From positions 1 to 37,942 of the forward strand of contig VGZA01000059.1 in the NCBI GenBank assembly GCA_016872775.1: a stretch of DNA of 37,942 nucleotides. The letters are read 5' to 3'. The notes under the pieces are model-generated. The model saw nothing but the letters and a program-made list of their open reading frames with translations. It did no database searches and had not been told where the DNA came from. The position numbers were made by a program, and so were the translations under genes. The DNA is from Planctomycetota bacterium. Lineage in GTDB: Bacteria > Planctomycetota > Planctomycetia > Pirellulales > Pirellulaceae. The first letter of the stretch is position 1. Each line of letters starts with the position of its first letter. This document shows, one piece after another, positions 15,001 to 17,365 of this stretch.

Positions 15001-15783
15001 TTGCCGCTGAATGACCCGACCACGCGAACGCTCGAGCCCGGTCAACGGCTGGAGGTGTTCCACCTGGATGGCGTTACCGGCCAGGAACTGACCTTCGATG
15101 CGACCGGTGCCGCGAGTTGCGAAGGGGTTTGGCGTCTGTACGGACCGGCGAATCAGCAGTTGGGTGGTAACTGCATAGGCTACGATTTTTCGGTCGTGTT
15201 GCCGGGCCCCGGTCCCTATCTGCTCGTCGTGACCGGGGGAGTCAGTGCCGGCGAACCGATCGACTACTCGTTTGAAGTGGTGACCTCCGCATTGATGGCC
15301 GAACCAGGGACGGTATCGGCTGGAACGGGTGTCGAAGTTCCGGTTGGATTGACGCAATCGGAGCTGGCGACGGCGGTCGATGCGGCAATTGCCCGTTGGG
15401 TCGACGCCGGCCTGCCAGAGTCGCTGGCACGTTCGGCGCTGGCCCGAAAGTCGGTGCGAATCGTCGATCTGCCGGGGAACTATCTTGGTTTGGTGGCGAA
15501 GGACGCGATCCTGATCGACCGGGACGCGGCAGGCCGTGGCTGGTTTGTGGACCCGACGCCCCACGACGATTCCGAGTTTAGCGGCGGGGACGATTCTGGG
15601 CCGGCGGCGAACAGGTACGACTTGCAAAGCGTTTTGGCTCACGAACTGGGGCACCTGTTCGGATTACGCGACCGTCGCGAGACGCATCACGAAGCCGGGC
15701 TGATGTCACACGAGTTGGGCGTCGGAGAGCGCCGTACACCAAACGCCAAAGACGTCGACGCGATTTTTGGAAAGTTTCTGTAG
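1..15783 (+). CDS. Giant multidomain secreted protein with haloperoxidase, metzincin, PA14 and PPC-like modules (5' partial)
   Basis: The frame is open from the first base to a TAG at 15781-15783, at least 5260 residues. The first four in-window codons continue the same Ig-like pattern, so the true start lies upstream; the TTG at 13 is not the start. Domains in order by nucleotide: three Ig-like repeats (1-865), vanadium haloperoxidase (about 870-2040), Ig-like (2050-2620), SbsA-type Ig-like (2630-2980), carboxypeptidase-regulatory-like (3070-3300), metzincin-like protease (about 4600-5330), two choice-of-anchor/HYDIN-like domains (5500-6210), calcium-type D-x-D-x-D loops (6460-6600), LVIVD propeller (6625-7515), Ig-like (7520-8190), PPC-like array with two PA14 domains and an NHL-like propeller (8190-15290), and a C-terminal HExxH module (15295-15780). 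Composition (Thr/Asp/Gly-rich, very few Lys, paired Cys) fits an extracellular protein. Cell-surface or matrix location is inferred. Neighbouring genes converge on its 3' end. Confidence 0.95.
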   Translation, partial: TQIALASSSDSGLSDSDGITNDATPTITGLAESLSTVTVRIDGKSAGSAVSDGNWSFQSPSLADGYHTVTATATDRAGNVGTVSSEFELLIDTSAPAAASKIRLDLASDTGASSSDGVTRFKSPTATGDAESGSTVELYVDGVLAGVGTANSPWSIATGDLTDGTHKLAARVIDPAGNVGGLSGEVTIVVDTVAPVAQLFDLSATSDTGVRGDQITSAARVTLLGTSEAAARIELAGSTLSSLVALNGKFQLTGVPLVVGDNLVTLKSIDLAGNESSTTMTMVRLDVAQVDDPVLVWNQILLEAIRLDATPPPIASRGMAMVQAAVVDVINSIEQKPSLYVALPAAAGASAEAGVIAAAHRVVSYLFPAQTAEFDARRTSSLLTIADGAAKTDGIALGEAIADAMIALRSGDGWDAFVPYLPGSEPGDWLPTAPMFAPALLPQWGDVQPFALRDGAEFRPIGPPLLSSIEYASAWNEVRQLGAASGGTRTAEQTTIARFWADGGGTYTPPGHWNEIAATVARDFGNGLADNARLFAALNLAMADSGIAAWDAKYAAEFWRPITAIQQAQLDGNPATVADSSWTPLLVTPPFPEYVSGHSTFSGAAAAILAGFFGDEITFDSETPGLTGETRTFTSFTQAAEEAGRSRIYGGIHFQFSNADGQALGRSIAGVVQELMSVSEDRRAPTIILNGRSGAATSTNPTITGRVIDNLLGTSSLQYQVDSGPFQDLTFSATGTFSLPMTLPLNGTGDGTHVVTFRAQDAGGNISESAFHFTLDTIAPSLSVSSPSEGAEVNATTVLRGVASGTGSSITALSYSLDTGTSMPLSFNMDSGEFATTPDLSKLGAGNHTIHLRVRDAAGNEATLDRTVTLAAPLPFAIESVVPASGSTEVGVTIRPLVTFTRPVDPATLSKENIYVSDSAGNRLAATIVPANDGSFVWLFMHKPMPGASQISVTVNGDLIRATDGTFLDGDGNGTAGGVFRATFTTVSRTNLLNTSIGGILADPGPDLKPGTSDDVRPGPDGVLMTADDDYLLPIAGATLYILGREDQKVTTGADGRFTLDSIPAGDVKLAIDGMTATNAPAEIYFPEMVMDLNVVPGQVNFVMAAMMQDPVKAAAVLEQGVYLPRLQESLLQPVSSNQSTTITTNPTSAPNLTPEQRSRLTIELQPNSFVASNGGDVANGFVGISTVPPDLVRDMLPPGLLEHTFDITVQAPGISNFSAPAAMTFPNVFNAAPGTKLQFLSFDHTTGRLVIEGTATVSADGLSVRTDPDTGITHPGWHGLTPPGTTTDPPCPPAFHDIEVPPIAVTDGLRDYYFDDDQGRFRLSFGNAASRLRPNEEKCSSYNRRATPLEVKIELIGNDGANGFLDGLASQTFYLQPEQQRSITVDMRDLLTDARISSALSNKLYGAKVKITLKQQGAASTIRTDEIYIYRLFDIGDNVHVDGTMDFPKTFINNDVTQRQDLVYAGPGAASPTLTPATGSEFGYSGSTVTFNPSADGSRTDELRIVSPGGGNPGSVNLRGRGVGPQNILFPKSSLQAAITRIVDTSPVPASLVTFVGIFPVDSADAGTLRSDEAGFQAIVDDIYSDAVTNVYTNFQTLSANALAAVDIYDSGAGAGQLVTSVYVGTGANPCGNAGTPACAYWADFDKDDFQNTFVPEFYKTSTLQDQFRFDSITNRSYSDNPGGALAVKMNIDVLAGFGSISGSATPRAAFKRLLANAITHEVGHDLGAIHLRDAANNYIVGNGDVMGSRGSSAASLYSFITMGPLVKYALGLPVTTAEHVSIWDYYKTYEPLETYRHNLGLLGPHHDPSEAGTGTPVLELLDAPIVMGGAAPGQFRDGDHVDLGPVRADGSGGESVTRAIYLFNNGDEPLTISGVSLSGAASGFVLEGIGTLPLSIPAIDPLNPDPAASTVALTVRFDPSLRGSLHDTLRISSNSLTPHPHTQTQTISLALDGTGIANSGAIRVQVANNNLGGRALSAGAVTVGAFATVENVGADPLTINSLAMLDGQHFALTDLPTLPLQLAQGTSATIGLQFDPGAIGLLRDRILIGSDDPLAAMFRQGVVGTGLSDGASALDYGQDFVGLETANTGALPLHQRSDDEGNFSFFLPPEEPFHAAIFDLISGLLAHIYGTSAATGEPTEVGEPIFMASMEVDQDGDGLPCDIEFAVGTACDAADTDRDGIDDFVELRNGTDPLGGRAFPTGVVAGVELTGNAMEIVTGPSPLDPNRQLAYIAGDDYGLSVVDVTDFANPRLVGGLNLPGQNRDVSVDLAGNLAVVAGGDSGLHLLNVADPANPTVIATLPLASVQRVEAFDGVAYLASGAEILAVELSSHEILDQQNLSQGQIIDLVREGTHLYVMTQGTLNVFDISDGIPVLRGSVSVAEHGGKLFAGGGLVLVGGDASGFQGGFSIVDVGDPVSPQLLSEVDDAALAGNALAANGAGLAVLVGNPFPVNVLDLVRISDPTNTGELITRINLPAAPNGVFIGSGIAFVANGTAGLQVVNYLAYDSLGVAPAVTISALVPDADPGTPGIQVVEGTSLPIRATVTDDVQVEHVELWVGDSTLAHDPSHPFEFLVPVPRLSTGATSLTMRATAYDTGGNPGISDALTVEIVPDTTAPDVVSSSPAEGQRRLRIPAITLRFNEPLATEIVSTSGITLTHLGADGVPGGGDDTAVAVGRLDISASRRLAIYPATDFLPGAYQLVVDGSIISDRAGNHLPSPFTLNFIKRPDTTPLILDQEVSGEIVIGDESEVFVFTGQIGQRIAFDGLEQDHDSLQMQLISPTQEVVWYQYGRWLYDTAPTTLIESGTYRLILATSPRDVVDYRFRVHDLGQAPRIGLDTTVGTGLVPVPATAFTNLVGSYVDASLRGEVEFDDWRLSQTIAGTRSDSHISFTQSQWGARADVGLSGGSDSNWDAYSVQWDGQLSITQPNTLLYLRSAFRDGSRMLIDLDHDGSFTQADIDSGGLLDIGWGIWHNETSNPSVPLSVGTYNIRVQFEDEEGDNFVHLLWDNGTNLTPGFATDYYRFDGLKGQRLYFDVQESTRYSSAHSWTLYSAANQPIGSNYWNADFESTLPSDGEYLLAVAGDSSSPISYRFATVTPTTTTSSFAMGETISGQITEAGEIDAWTFTANAGNRILYDAQDSDFDAITMKLTTPGGVTLVYQNSDYDSSPLVLTESGTYRLALVGTSDTVGDYKFRILNVADQPLVALDTDIGYGLQPVPASAFTNLVGSYVDASLRGEVEFDDWRVSQTIAGTRSDSHISFTQSQWGARAEVGLSGGSDSDWDAYSVQWDGEVTVSNTGTHLYLRSDARSRLLIDVNQDGELDALDISLGGLLDNGWGANEYVSTSLNSIALQPGVYAFRMQYDELYGDNQAYLLWDDGQGLNPGLASRIYRFDGLKDQRLYVQNFVKGTPLPHYAATLLIFGPDGRPATGYTTVYTDLEATLPSDGEYFVVLSGNLADTPVPFQFRLVTPDVELLALTLDSVASGTIDEPGDRDEWTFAGTAGQRVYFDQLELGWSPVSFVLSTPTGGPLWSSGCHFFWYVEYCDSGVIVLPQTGTYRVTVEGVVRRSNIESPEIGTGDYSFRLWDLDVVPSLTFGSSESITLDPGASATVFKFAGVEDRTYYIDFNSALLSYPHNGNAAVYRSDGQIIRSNGLGQDFDVTAAVTSEYFVVLNGIDTTAIDLTFTVIEPSTVSSVFGDTDYGVPQADLLGSPGDVRIYKLPLVAGQQLFYDALEFELDAIDVVLQSPTGFSLLHRNSDVDFGPILIQQTGDYELRLSGSGDTVGDFNFVLHRKDLMQEVSVGGMATGQIDPGRSARYFRFSGTQGQRIELANTISSRSEANWSLWSPLGGLLSRNNVATNHPALTLPVTGSYVIEVSGYFDDPPALDFEFQINDLSDTPVMSSGFDLVHQGDFAPGEQDVVNFDAAAGLRFFFDTLDSDFDATIVRLVDPFGATIHERSASYDMGMDILPFSGTYQLVLYANSPDDSGDYRFRLLDLDSNSTAIVPGTVVQENAIEPDATLVYRLDATAGSRYVFDGIDLDTYNVSGYSIDGAGNVVQPDWRGASKKDWGPVQLEATTRYFLIVENSGDQAADLAFNLQAETDQATAPFDTPIAGTLDPGGSTHLMRVSAAAGQRLYFLGDAEPLSDAYITLYYPDRADWIDYTFSTYLNNDMEVTIPFTGDYLLALQGYAVDGPRDYAFTIVTSQTTTASLNGFGAVQTADIAEPGDMHEVTFTGSAGQRIFYDAIDADNDRIDVTLWSPTGVNLGGWNSDWDNGLRTLTDDGTYRLRFDGSGRTVGDIAFRLLDLADATPLVADKLVSTTLSEWPSQSRATIYSFYAATGERLYFDSQFVTGCYAWTVYAMDDAYVSSSGGCGDLSLEMPFTGQFAIVIVGNGTSSDPTGITFRMTAPTTSSNSLVFDQVYGGSFEFTTPQGLSGPADLLLGTNDLLYVGNRSNGVTRYDALTGAFVDQFIAAGDHGLWYLGGMDFGPDGNLYIANAYSGGSILVYDGSSGDFLSEIVPPGGSGLVDPRGLTIGPDGNIYVASDRGSTKILKFSTSGDFQGVFVDGVGQGLTNGVSPVFSPGGDLYVAEYDTGRVLRYDGTSGAFVETLIGAGAAGLGRTSALTFLATGDLLVSDFSGNRLMKFDGTTGGFEGVFSEGGPLSGPYGALLDGFNNLFVASYLGNRVLRYDATTGGCVGNDEICASGERDRYFFDGTAGQRIYYDALLGASAQTIATLYGPGGSVLPMFGYLWGHYDAGTYTLPTTGSYYIEFSAPGPGGHLSAYRFRVLDVAVQSALEFDIAIQVTLSPLRTELYRFLGTKDQRLYFDVQGAATCSGIMTLRGPANQQLNGASICNDFSVVLPSDGEYVVELASYHDYLPVTFDFQVVTPSTTTTLLSNLGDIVAGSIDEPGELDIYTFEGAVGQRLIPDQLAGNLNAQFTVFSPSGLELANFFSYYWSEVPETLIEPGLYQIVVRGIGDGTGSYAFRVQDAADAMELPLNDPTTRTLEPGQRLEVFHLDGVTGQELTFDATGAASCEGVWRLYGPANQQLGGNCIGYDFSVVLPGPGPYLLVVTGGVSAGEPIDYSFEVVTSALMAEPGTVSAGTGVEVPVGLTQSELATAVDAAIARWVDAGLPESLARSALARKSVRIVDLPGNYLGLVAKDAILIDRDAAGRGWFVDPTPHDDSEFSGGDDSGPAANRYDLQSVLAHELGHLFGLRDRRETHHEAGLMSHELGVGERRTPNAKDVDAIFGKFL
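870..2040 (+). other. Vanadium-dependent haloperoxidase (PAP2-like) domain inside the giant protein
   Basis: About 390 residues between Ig-like domains match a bacterial vanadium haloperoxidase. An N-terminal helical motif AMVQAAVVDVINSIE is followed by the pocket residues, counting from the first codon in the window: Lys553 and Arg560 (K-x6-R in AKYAAEFWRP, 1657-1680), Ser596-Gly597-His598 (SGHSTFSG, 1786-1809), Arg647 and His653 (RIYGGIH, 1939-1959). The spacings K+7=R and R+6=H equal those of the fungal chloroperoxidase (Lys353/Arg360, Ser402-Gly403-His404, Arg490/His496). By family, the enzyme uses vanadate and H2O2 to oxidise halide. Activity and halide preference cannot be read from sequence. 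Related vanadate-binding acid phosphatases share the pocket, but the FWRP and GGIHF contexts favour haloperoxidase. Confidence 0.88.
4600..5330 (+). other. Metzincin-like metalloprotease domain 1
   Basis: The sequence THEVGHDLGAIH gives a full zinc motif HExxHxxGxxH: His1722, Glu1723, His1726, Gly1729 and His1732 (5164-5196). A candidate Met-turn, GDVMGS (Met1748, at 5242), follows 16 residues later. The preceding 180 residues contain a beta/alpha region with a Cys pair (CGNAGTPAC, about 4894-4920) typical of secreted proteins. The zinc site looks intact, so an active endopeptidase is plausible; substrate unknown. This domain may act on other surface proteins or on the parent polypeptide, which is inference only. 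Confidence 0.75.
6625..7515 (+). other. LVIVD-type beta-propeller segment
   Basis: Repeated units of about 40-45 residues with the pattern AY(I/V)A...GL.VVDV.D..NP..VG (for example YGLSVVDVTDFANPRLVG near 6718-6771, then SGLHLLNVADPANPTVIA near 6847-6900) match the LVIVD repeat family, which folds as a beta-propeller in secreted proteins. Two calcium-type loops rich in Asp (6463-6579) precede it. No catalytic residues are visible; a binding or scaffold role is inferred. Confidence 0.7.
8563..9045 (+). other. PA14 domain, copy 1
   Basis: The segment starting TNLVGSYVDASLRGEVEFDD, with SVQWDGQL, YLRS....GSRMLIDLD and IRVQFEDEEGDN..LLWDNG, matches the PA14 beta-barrel pattern. PA14 domains usually bind carbohydrate or assist adhesion. 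It sits at the end of a type-A PPC-like module. The first 200 nt are nearly identical to copy 2. Confidence 0.75.
9673..10146 (+). other. PA14 domain, copy 2
   Basis: Starts exactly 1110 nt after copy 1. Nucleotides 9673-9872 match 8563-8762 with only three substitutions, giving L/V, D/E and N/D changes. After that point the copies diverge strongly (EVTVSNTGTHLYLRSDARSRLLIDVNQDG) while keeping the PA14 pattern through LLWDDG. The identity is much higher than anywhere else between modules, so this is recent duplication or gene conversion. Confidence 0.75.
13246..14100 (+). other. NHL/SMP-30-like six-bladed propeller segment
   Basis: Around six units of about 45 residues read like GLSGPADLLLGTNDLLYVGN, GPDGNLYIANAY, GPDGNIYVASD, SPGGDLYVAEYDTGRVLRYD, ATGDLLVSDFSGNRLMKFD and GFNNLFVASYLGNRVLRYD, which is the NHL repeat pattern. 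It is placed between PPC-like modules and is followed directly by a short CVGNDEIC loop (about 14095-14118) that could form a disulfide. A binding role is inferred. Confidence 0.72.
15295..15780 (+). other. C-terminal HExxHxxGxxD metalloprotease-like module
   Basis: The last 160 residues carry LTQSELATAVDAAIARWVDAG, IVDLPGNYLGL, GWFVDPTPHDDSEF and then LAHELGHLFGLRD, giving His5214, Glu5215, His5218, Gly5221 and Asp5224 (15640-15672). A Met at LMSHELG (Met5235, at 15703) follows. This module is familiar as the C-terminus of large planctomycete surface proteins. Here the third zinc ligand of the usual motif is Asp, as in snapalysin-type metzincins, instead of His. It may be active or purely structural. 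It ends two residues after the IFGK motif, so the protein terminus is probably intact. Confidence 0.7.
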
Positions 15784-16186
15784 CTCGTCGTAACTCGAAA
15801 CTTGTTTCGAATTCCGTAGCTCGAAACTTGTTTCGAGACGTCCGTTTCGAGACGCCCGAACCTCGTTTTGAGCCTCCGCGCCACCGCGCCGCGACTCCAG
15901 CCGATCCGCACAACCCACGCACATCCATCACCCCGATCGCCGCGCGCGGATCAACCGCCCCAGGCAACCGCCCGTTCGGTCCGCGCCCCGCACTCGGAAA
16001 AGTCTCCATCCGTCACCGAGCCTCGACTCGATGCTTGCGGCTTCAGCGTGATTTTTGACACGCCGCCGATCACACCAAATAGAATGGTCGCAGTCGCCCG
16101 CGTAAGCCGCATTGCCGGAATAGGCGCCGGTGTGGAGTTTGCCTCGTGCTGCGGGGAGATTCCAGACCGCCGAAACAAGTTTCGGG
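15784..16186. other. Convergent intergenic region, no recognisable gene
   Basis: A 403-nt gap lies between the stop of the first giant gene and the stop of the DUF2330 gene on the opposite strand. Its two ends carry pairs of a palindromic repeat in opposite orientations, and the roughly 330 nt between them encode nothing I recognise. A 75-codon minus-strand frame (15951-16178) is present but unsupported. No T-run that would make a classic intrinsic terminator was seen. Confidence 0.6.
15795..15837 (+). repeat. Pair of palindromic repeats, TT orientation
   Basis: Two copies of the core CGAAACTTGTTTCG lie at 15796-15809 and 15822-15835. The arms extend to 7 bp (15795-15810) and 8 bp (15820-15837) around a TT spacer. 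They are preceded by GTCGTAAC and GTAGC respectively. A further half copy, GTTTCGAGACG, appears at 15830-15840 and again at 15844-15854. The pair begins 11 nt after the stop codon of the giant gene and may act as a 3' hairpin. Confidence 0.8.
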
Positions 16187-16221
16187 TTACGACGGAGCGG
16201 CCGAAACAAGTTTCGGGCTAC
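16170..16221 (-). repeat. Pair of palindromic repeats, inverted orientation, overlapping the DUF2330 3' end
   Basis: Two copies of the same palindrome, read as CCGAAACAAGTTTCGG on the plus strand, lie at 16170-16185 and 16201-16216. On the minus strand they read GTAGC-CCGAAACTTG... first and GTCGTAAC-CCGAAACTTG... second. The first lies inside the DUF2330 reading frame and the second directly follows its stop codon. Confidence 0.8.
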
Positions 16222-17281
16222 GTCGGTTACGGGCGGCCAGGCATGCTGCGAAGGCCAACGCGGCGGGGATCCAGGCGAGATTTGAATTGCTGCCGCGTTG
16301 CACGTACTCGATTGTTGGGGGGCGCTTGCGAGGATCCTGGACGGGATCGCGAGCGAAGTGCACGTCGGACGGCGCGGACTCGTATTTCCAATGGTCCTCG
16401 AATTCGGTCAGCCAGAATTCGGAGGGGCCTGTCGAAAGCGGCAAGCCGAGCTTCGCCAGGAGTTCGGCCCGGCGGTCGTTGGAGATCCGATCGGACCAGA
16501 CTGCATCGCCGCTCCAACTTCCGTCGTCGCCCAAGTGGCCGCGGAATCGCGCGTCGGCGAGAAAGTAGATCCGCAGCAGGCGATGCCGGGCTGCCAGCGT
16601 TTCCGCGGCCGTCTTGGGGTCAGGTTCGCGATAGGGAAACAACGGTCTGTCGGTCTTGAACGATAGTCGCAGTGCCGGCGATTGCAGGTGATTTTCGAGT
16701 GAGCCGGGCTCGCGCGCCACTTTCAGTGCCGTGAATTTCCACTGCTGCGCGATGTACGGCTGGGCCCACGCTTCGACCTCGGGCGTCATTGCAAAACCAT
16801 GCTCGTTCAGCCATTCGACCAGGGCGGTGGCCGAATCGGCTTCGAGCACCCGGGCGTCGAAGCCGGCGACACGTTTTTCCAGCAGCACCTCGACTTTGTT
16901 ATTGGCGTCCACCCTCGCTGTCAGCGGCGGCGACGAGCAGGCGCAACCACCCCGAGGCTGACTGACCCGACGCACTTCCGGGGCAGTCAACTGGGCCAGA
17001 AGACCAAATGCGTCGTTGCCCGATTCCTCAAGCTCCGGCAACGTCGGTGTCGGGATTACGAATCCGACATCGTCATCCTTGCTCGCAAACGACGCCTTCC
17101 GAATAAAGTGCTGGGTCTGTTGCGCGGCGTCCCAGATCATGATCACGCTTTGATCGGCATTGACCACGGGCTGGCCGTGTCGTCCCGCCGGACAACAGGC
17201 CTGCAACGCCATTTCCCCCAGTTGGCAAACCAGCACCATTCCGCATATCGCTGCCGCAATTCCCCATGCCGCTCGGACCAT
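16187..17281 (-). CDS. DUF2330 family exported, membrane-anchored protein
   Basis: 364 residues from an ATG at 17281 with an AAGGAG Shine-Dalgarno site ten bases upstream. The N-terminus (AAWGIAAAICGMVLVCQLGEMALQA, residues 4-28) is a signal peptide. Mature protein starts near ACCPAGR, with QSVIMIWD and FVIPTPTLPEL following, which is the DUF2330 signature. Cysteines at 29, 30, 113 and 115 probably form disulfides. A hydrophobic stretch near residues 334-351 (NLAWIPAALAFAACLAA) followed by RNRR resembles a C-terminal membrane anchor. The final residues SPKLVSAAPS are encoded by a copy of the palindromic repeat. The biochemical role of DUF2330 is unknown. It lies 84 nt downstream of the TolB-like gene on the same strand, with a perfect palindrome in between. 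Confidence 0.88.
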   Translation of the reverse strand: MVRAAWGIAAAICGMVLVCQLGEMALQACCPAGRHGQPVVNADQSVIMIWDAAQQTQHFIRKASFASKDDDVGFVIPTPTLPELEESGNDAFGLLAQLTAPEVRRVSQPRGGCACSSPPLTARVDANNKVEVLLEKRVAGFDARVLEADSATALVEWLNEHGFAMTPEVEAWAQPYIAQQWKFTALKVAREPGSLENHLQSPALRLSFKTDRPLFPYREPDPKTAAETLAARHRLLRIYFLADARFRGHLGDDGSWSGDAVWSDRISNDRRAELLAKLGLPLSTGPSEFWLTEFEDHWKYESAPSDVHFARDPVQDPRKRPPTIEYVQRGSNSNLAWIPAALAFAACLAARNRRSPKLVSAAPS

Positions 17282-17291
17282 GTGCGAGTTT

Positions 17292-17297
17292 CTCCTT
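17292..17297 (-). promoter_or_regulatory. Shine-Dalgarno site of the DUF2330 gene
   Basis: On the minus strand AAGGAG ends ten bases before the ATG at 17281. It supports this start and translation from a transcript that includes the palindrome just upstream. Confidence 0.7.
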
Positions 17298-17301
17298 GGT
17301 C

Positions 17302-17327
17302 GTAGACCGAAACTTGTTTCGGTCTAC
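17302..17327. repeat. Perfect 12-bp inverted repeat between the TolB-like and DUF2330 genes
   Basis: The arm GTAGACCGAAAC is followed by TT and its exact reverse complement, the longest and most perfect copy of the palindromic repeat family in the window. It lies 38 nt after the TolB-like stop (minus strand) and immediately before the DUF2330 Shine-Dalgarno site. It could be a hairpin that separates or tunes expression of the two genes, a protein-binding site, or a mobile repeat. Confidence 0.85.
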
Positions 17328-17365
17328 ATGATGATACCGGAGAACGACGCTTATTCCATCCTGAT

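Larger units (their letters stand above)
8190..15290 (+). repeat. Array of PPC-like beta-sandwich modules in alternating A/B types
   Basis: About 7.1 kb of degenerate modules of roughly 95-110 residues, each opening with a pattern like G.I..PG..D.(Y/W).F.G.AGQR(L/I)(Y/F)(Y/F)D, as in bacterial pre-peptidase C-terminal (PPC) domains. Two module types alternate. Type A ends like SGTYRL.L.GSGDTVGDY.FR(L/I)LDL. Type B ends like LPSDGEY...L.G......F.F.(V/M)T.(T/S)TTT. The A+B pair is therefore the unit. The last two B modules (near 14.5 and 15.1 kb) lie exactly 606 nt apart. The array is interrupted by two PA14 domains and one propeller. By family, PPC domains are non-catalytic secreted modules. 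Confidence 0.75.

Noticed and set aside
14428-15654. Minus-strand frame of 408 codons
   Set aside because: Antisense to the PPC-like array and the HExxH module; internal similarity reflects the plus-strand repeats.
15951-16178. Minus-strand frame of 75 codons between the inverted repeat pairs, with a hydrophobic run ATATILFGVIGGV
   Set aside because: Starts within the repeat, has no clear ribosome site and no family I can name. It could be a remnant, but it cannot be supported as a gene.
15787-16222. Possible CRISPR array from the repeated palindromes
   Set aside because: Only two copies per cluster, in opposite orientations, with spacers of about 10-17 nt and no cas genes.
15868-16659. Plus-strand frame of 263 codons
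   Set aside because: Extremely Arg/Pro/Ser-rich, spans the repeats and overlaps the well-supported DUF2330 gene.
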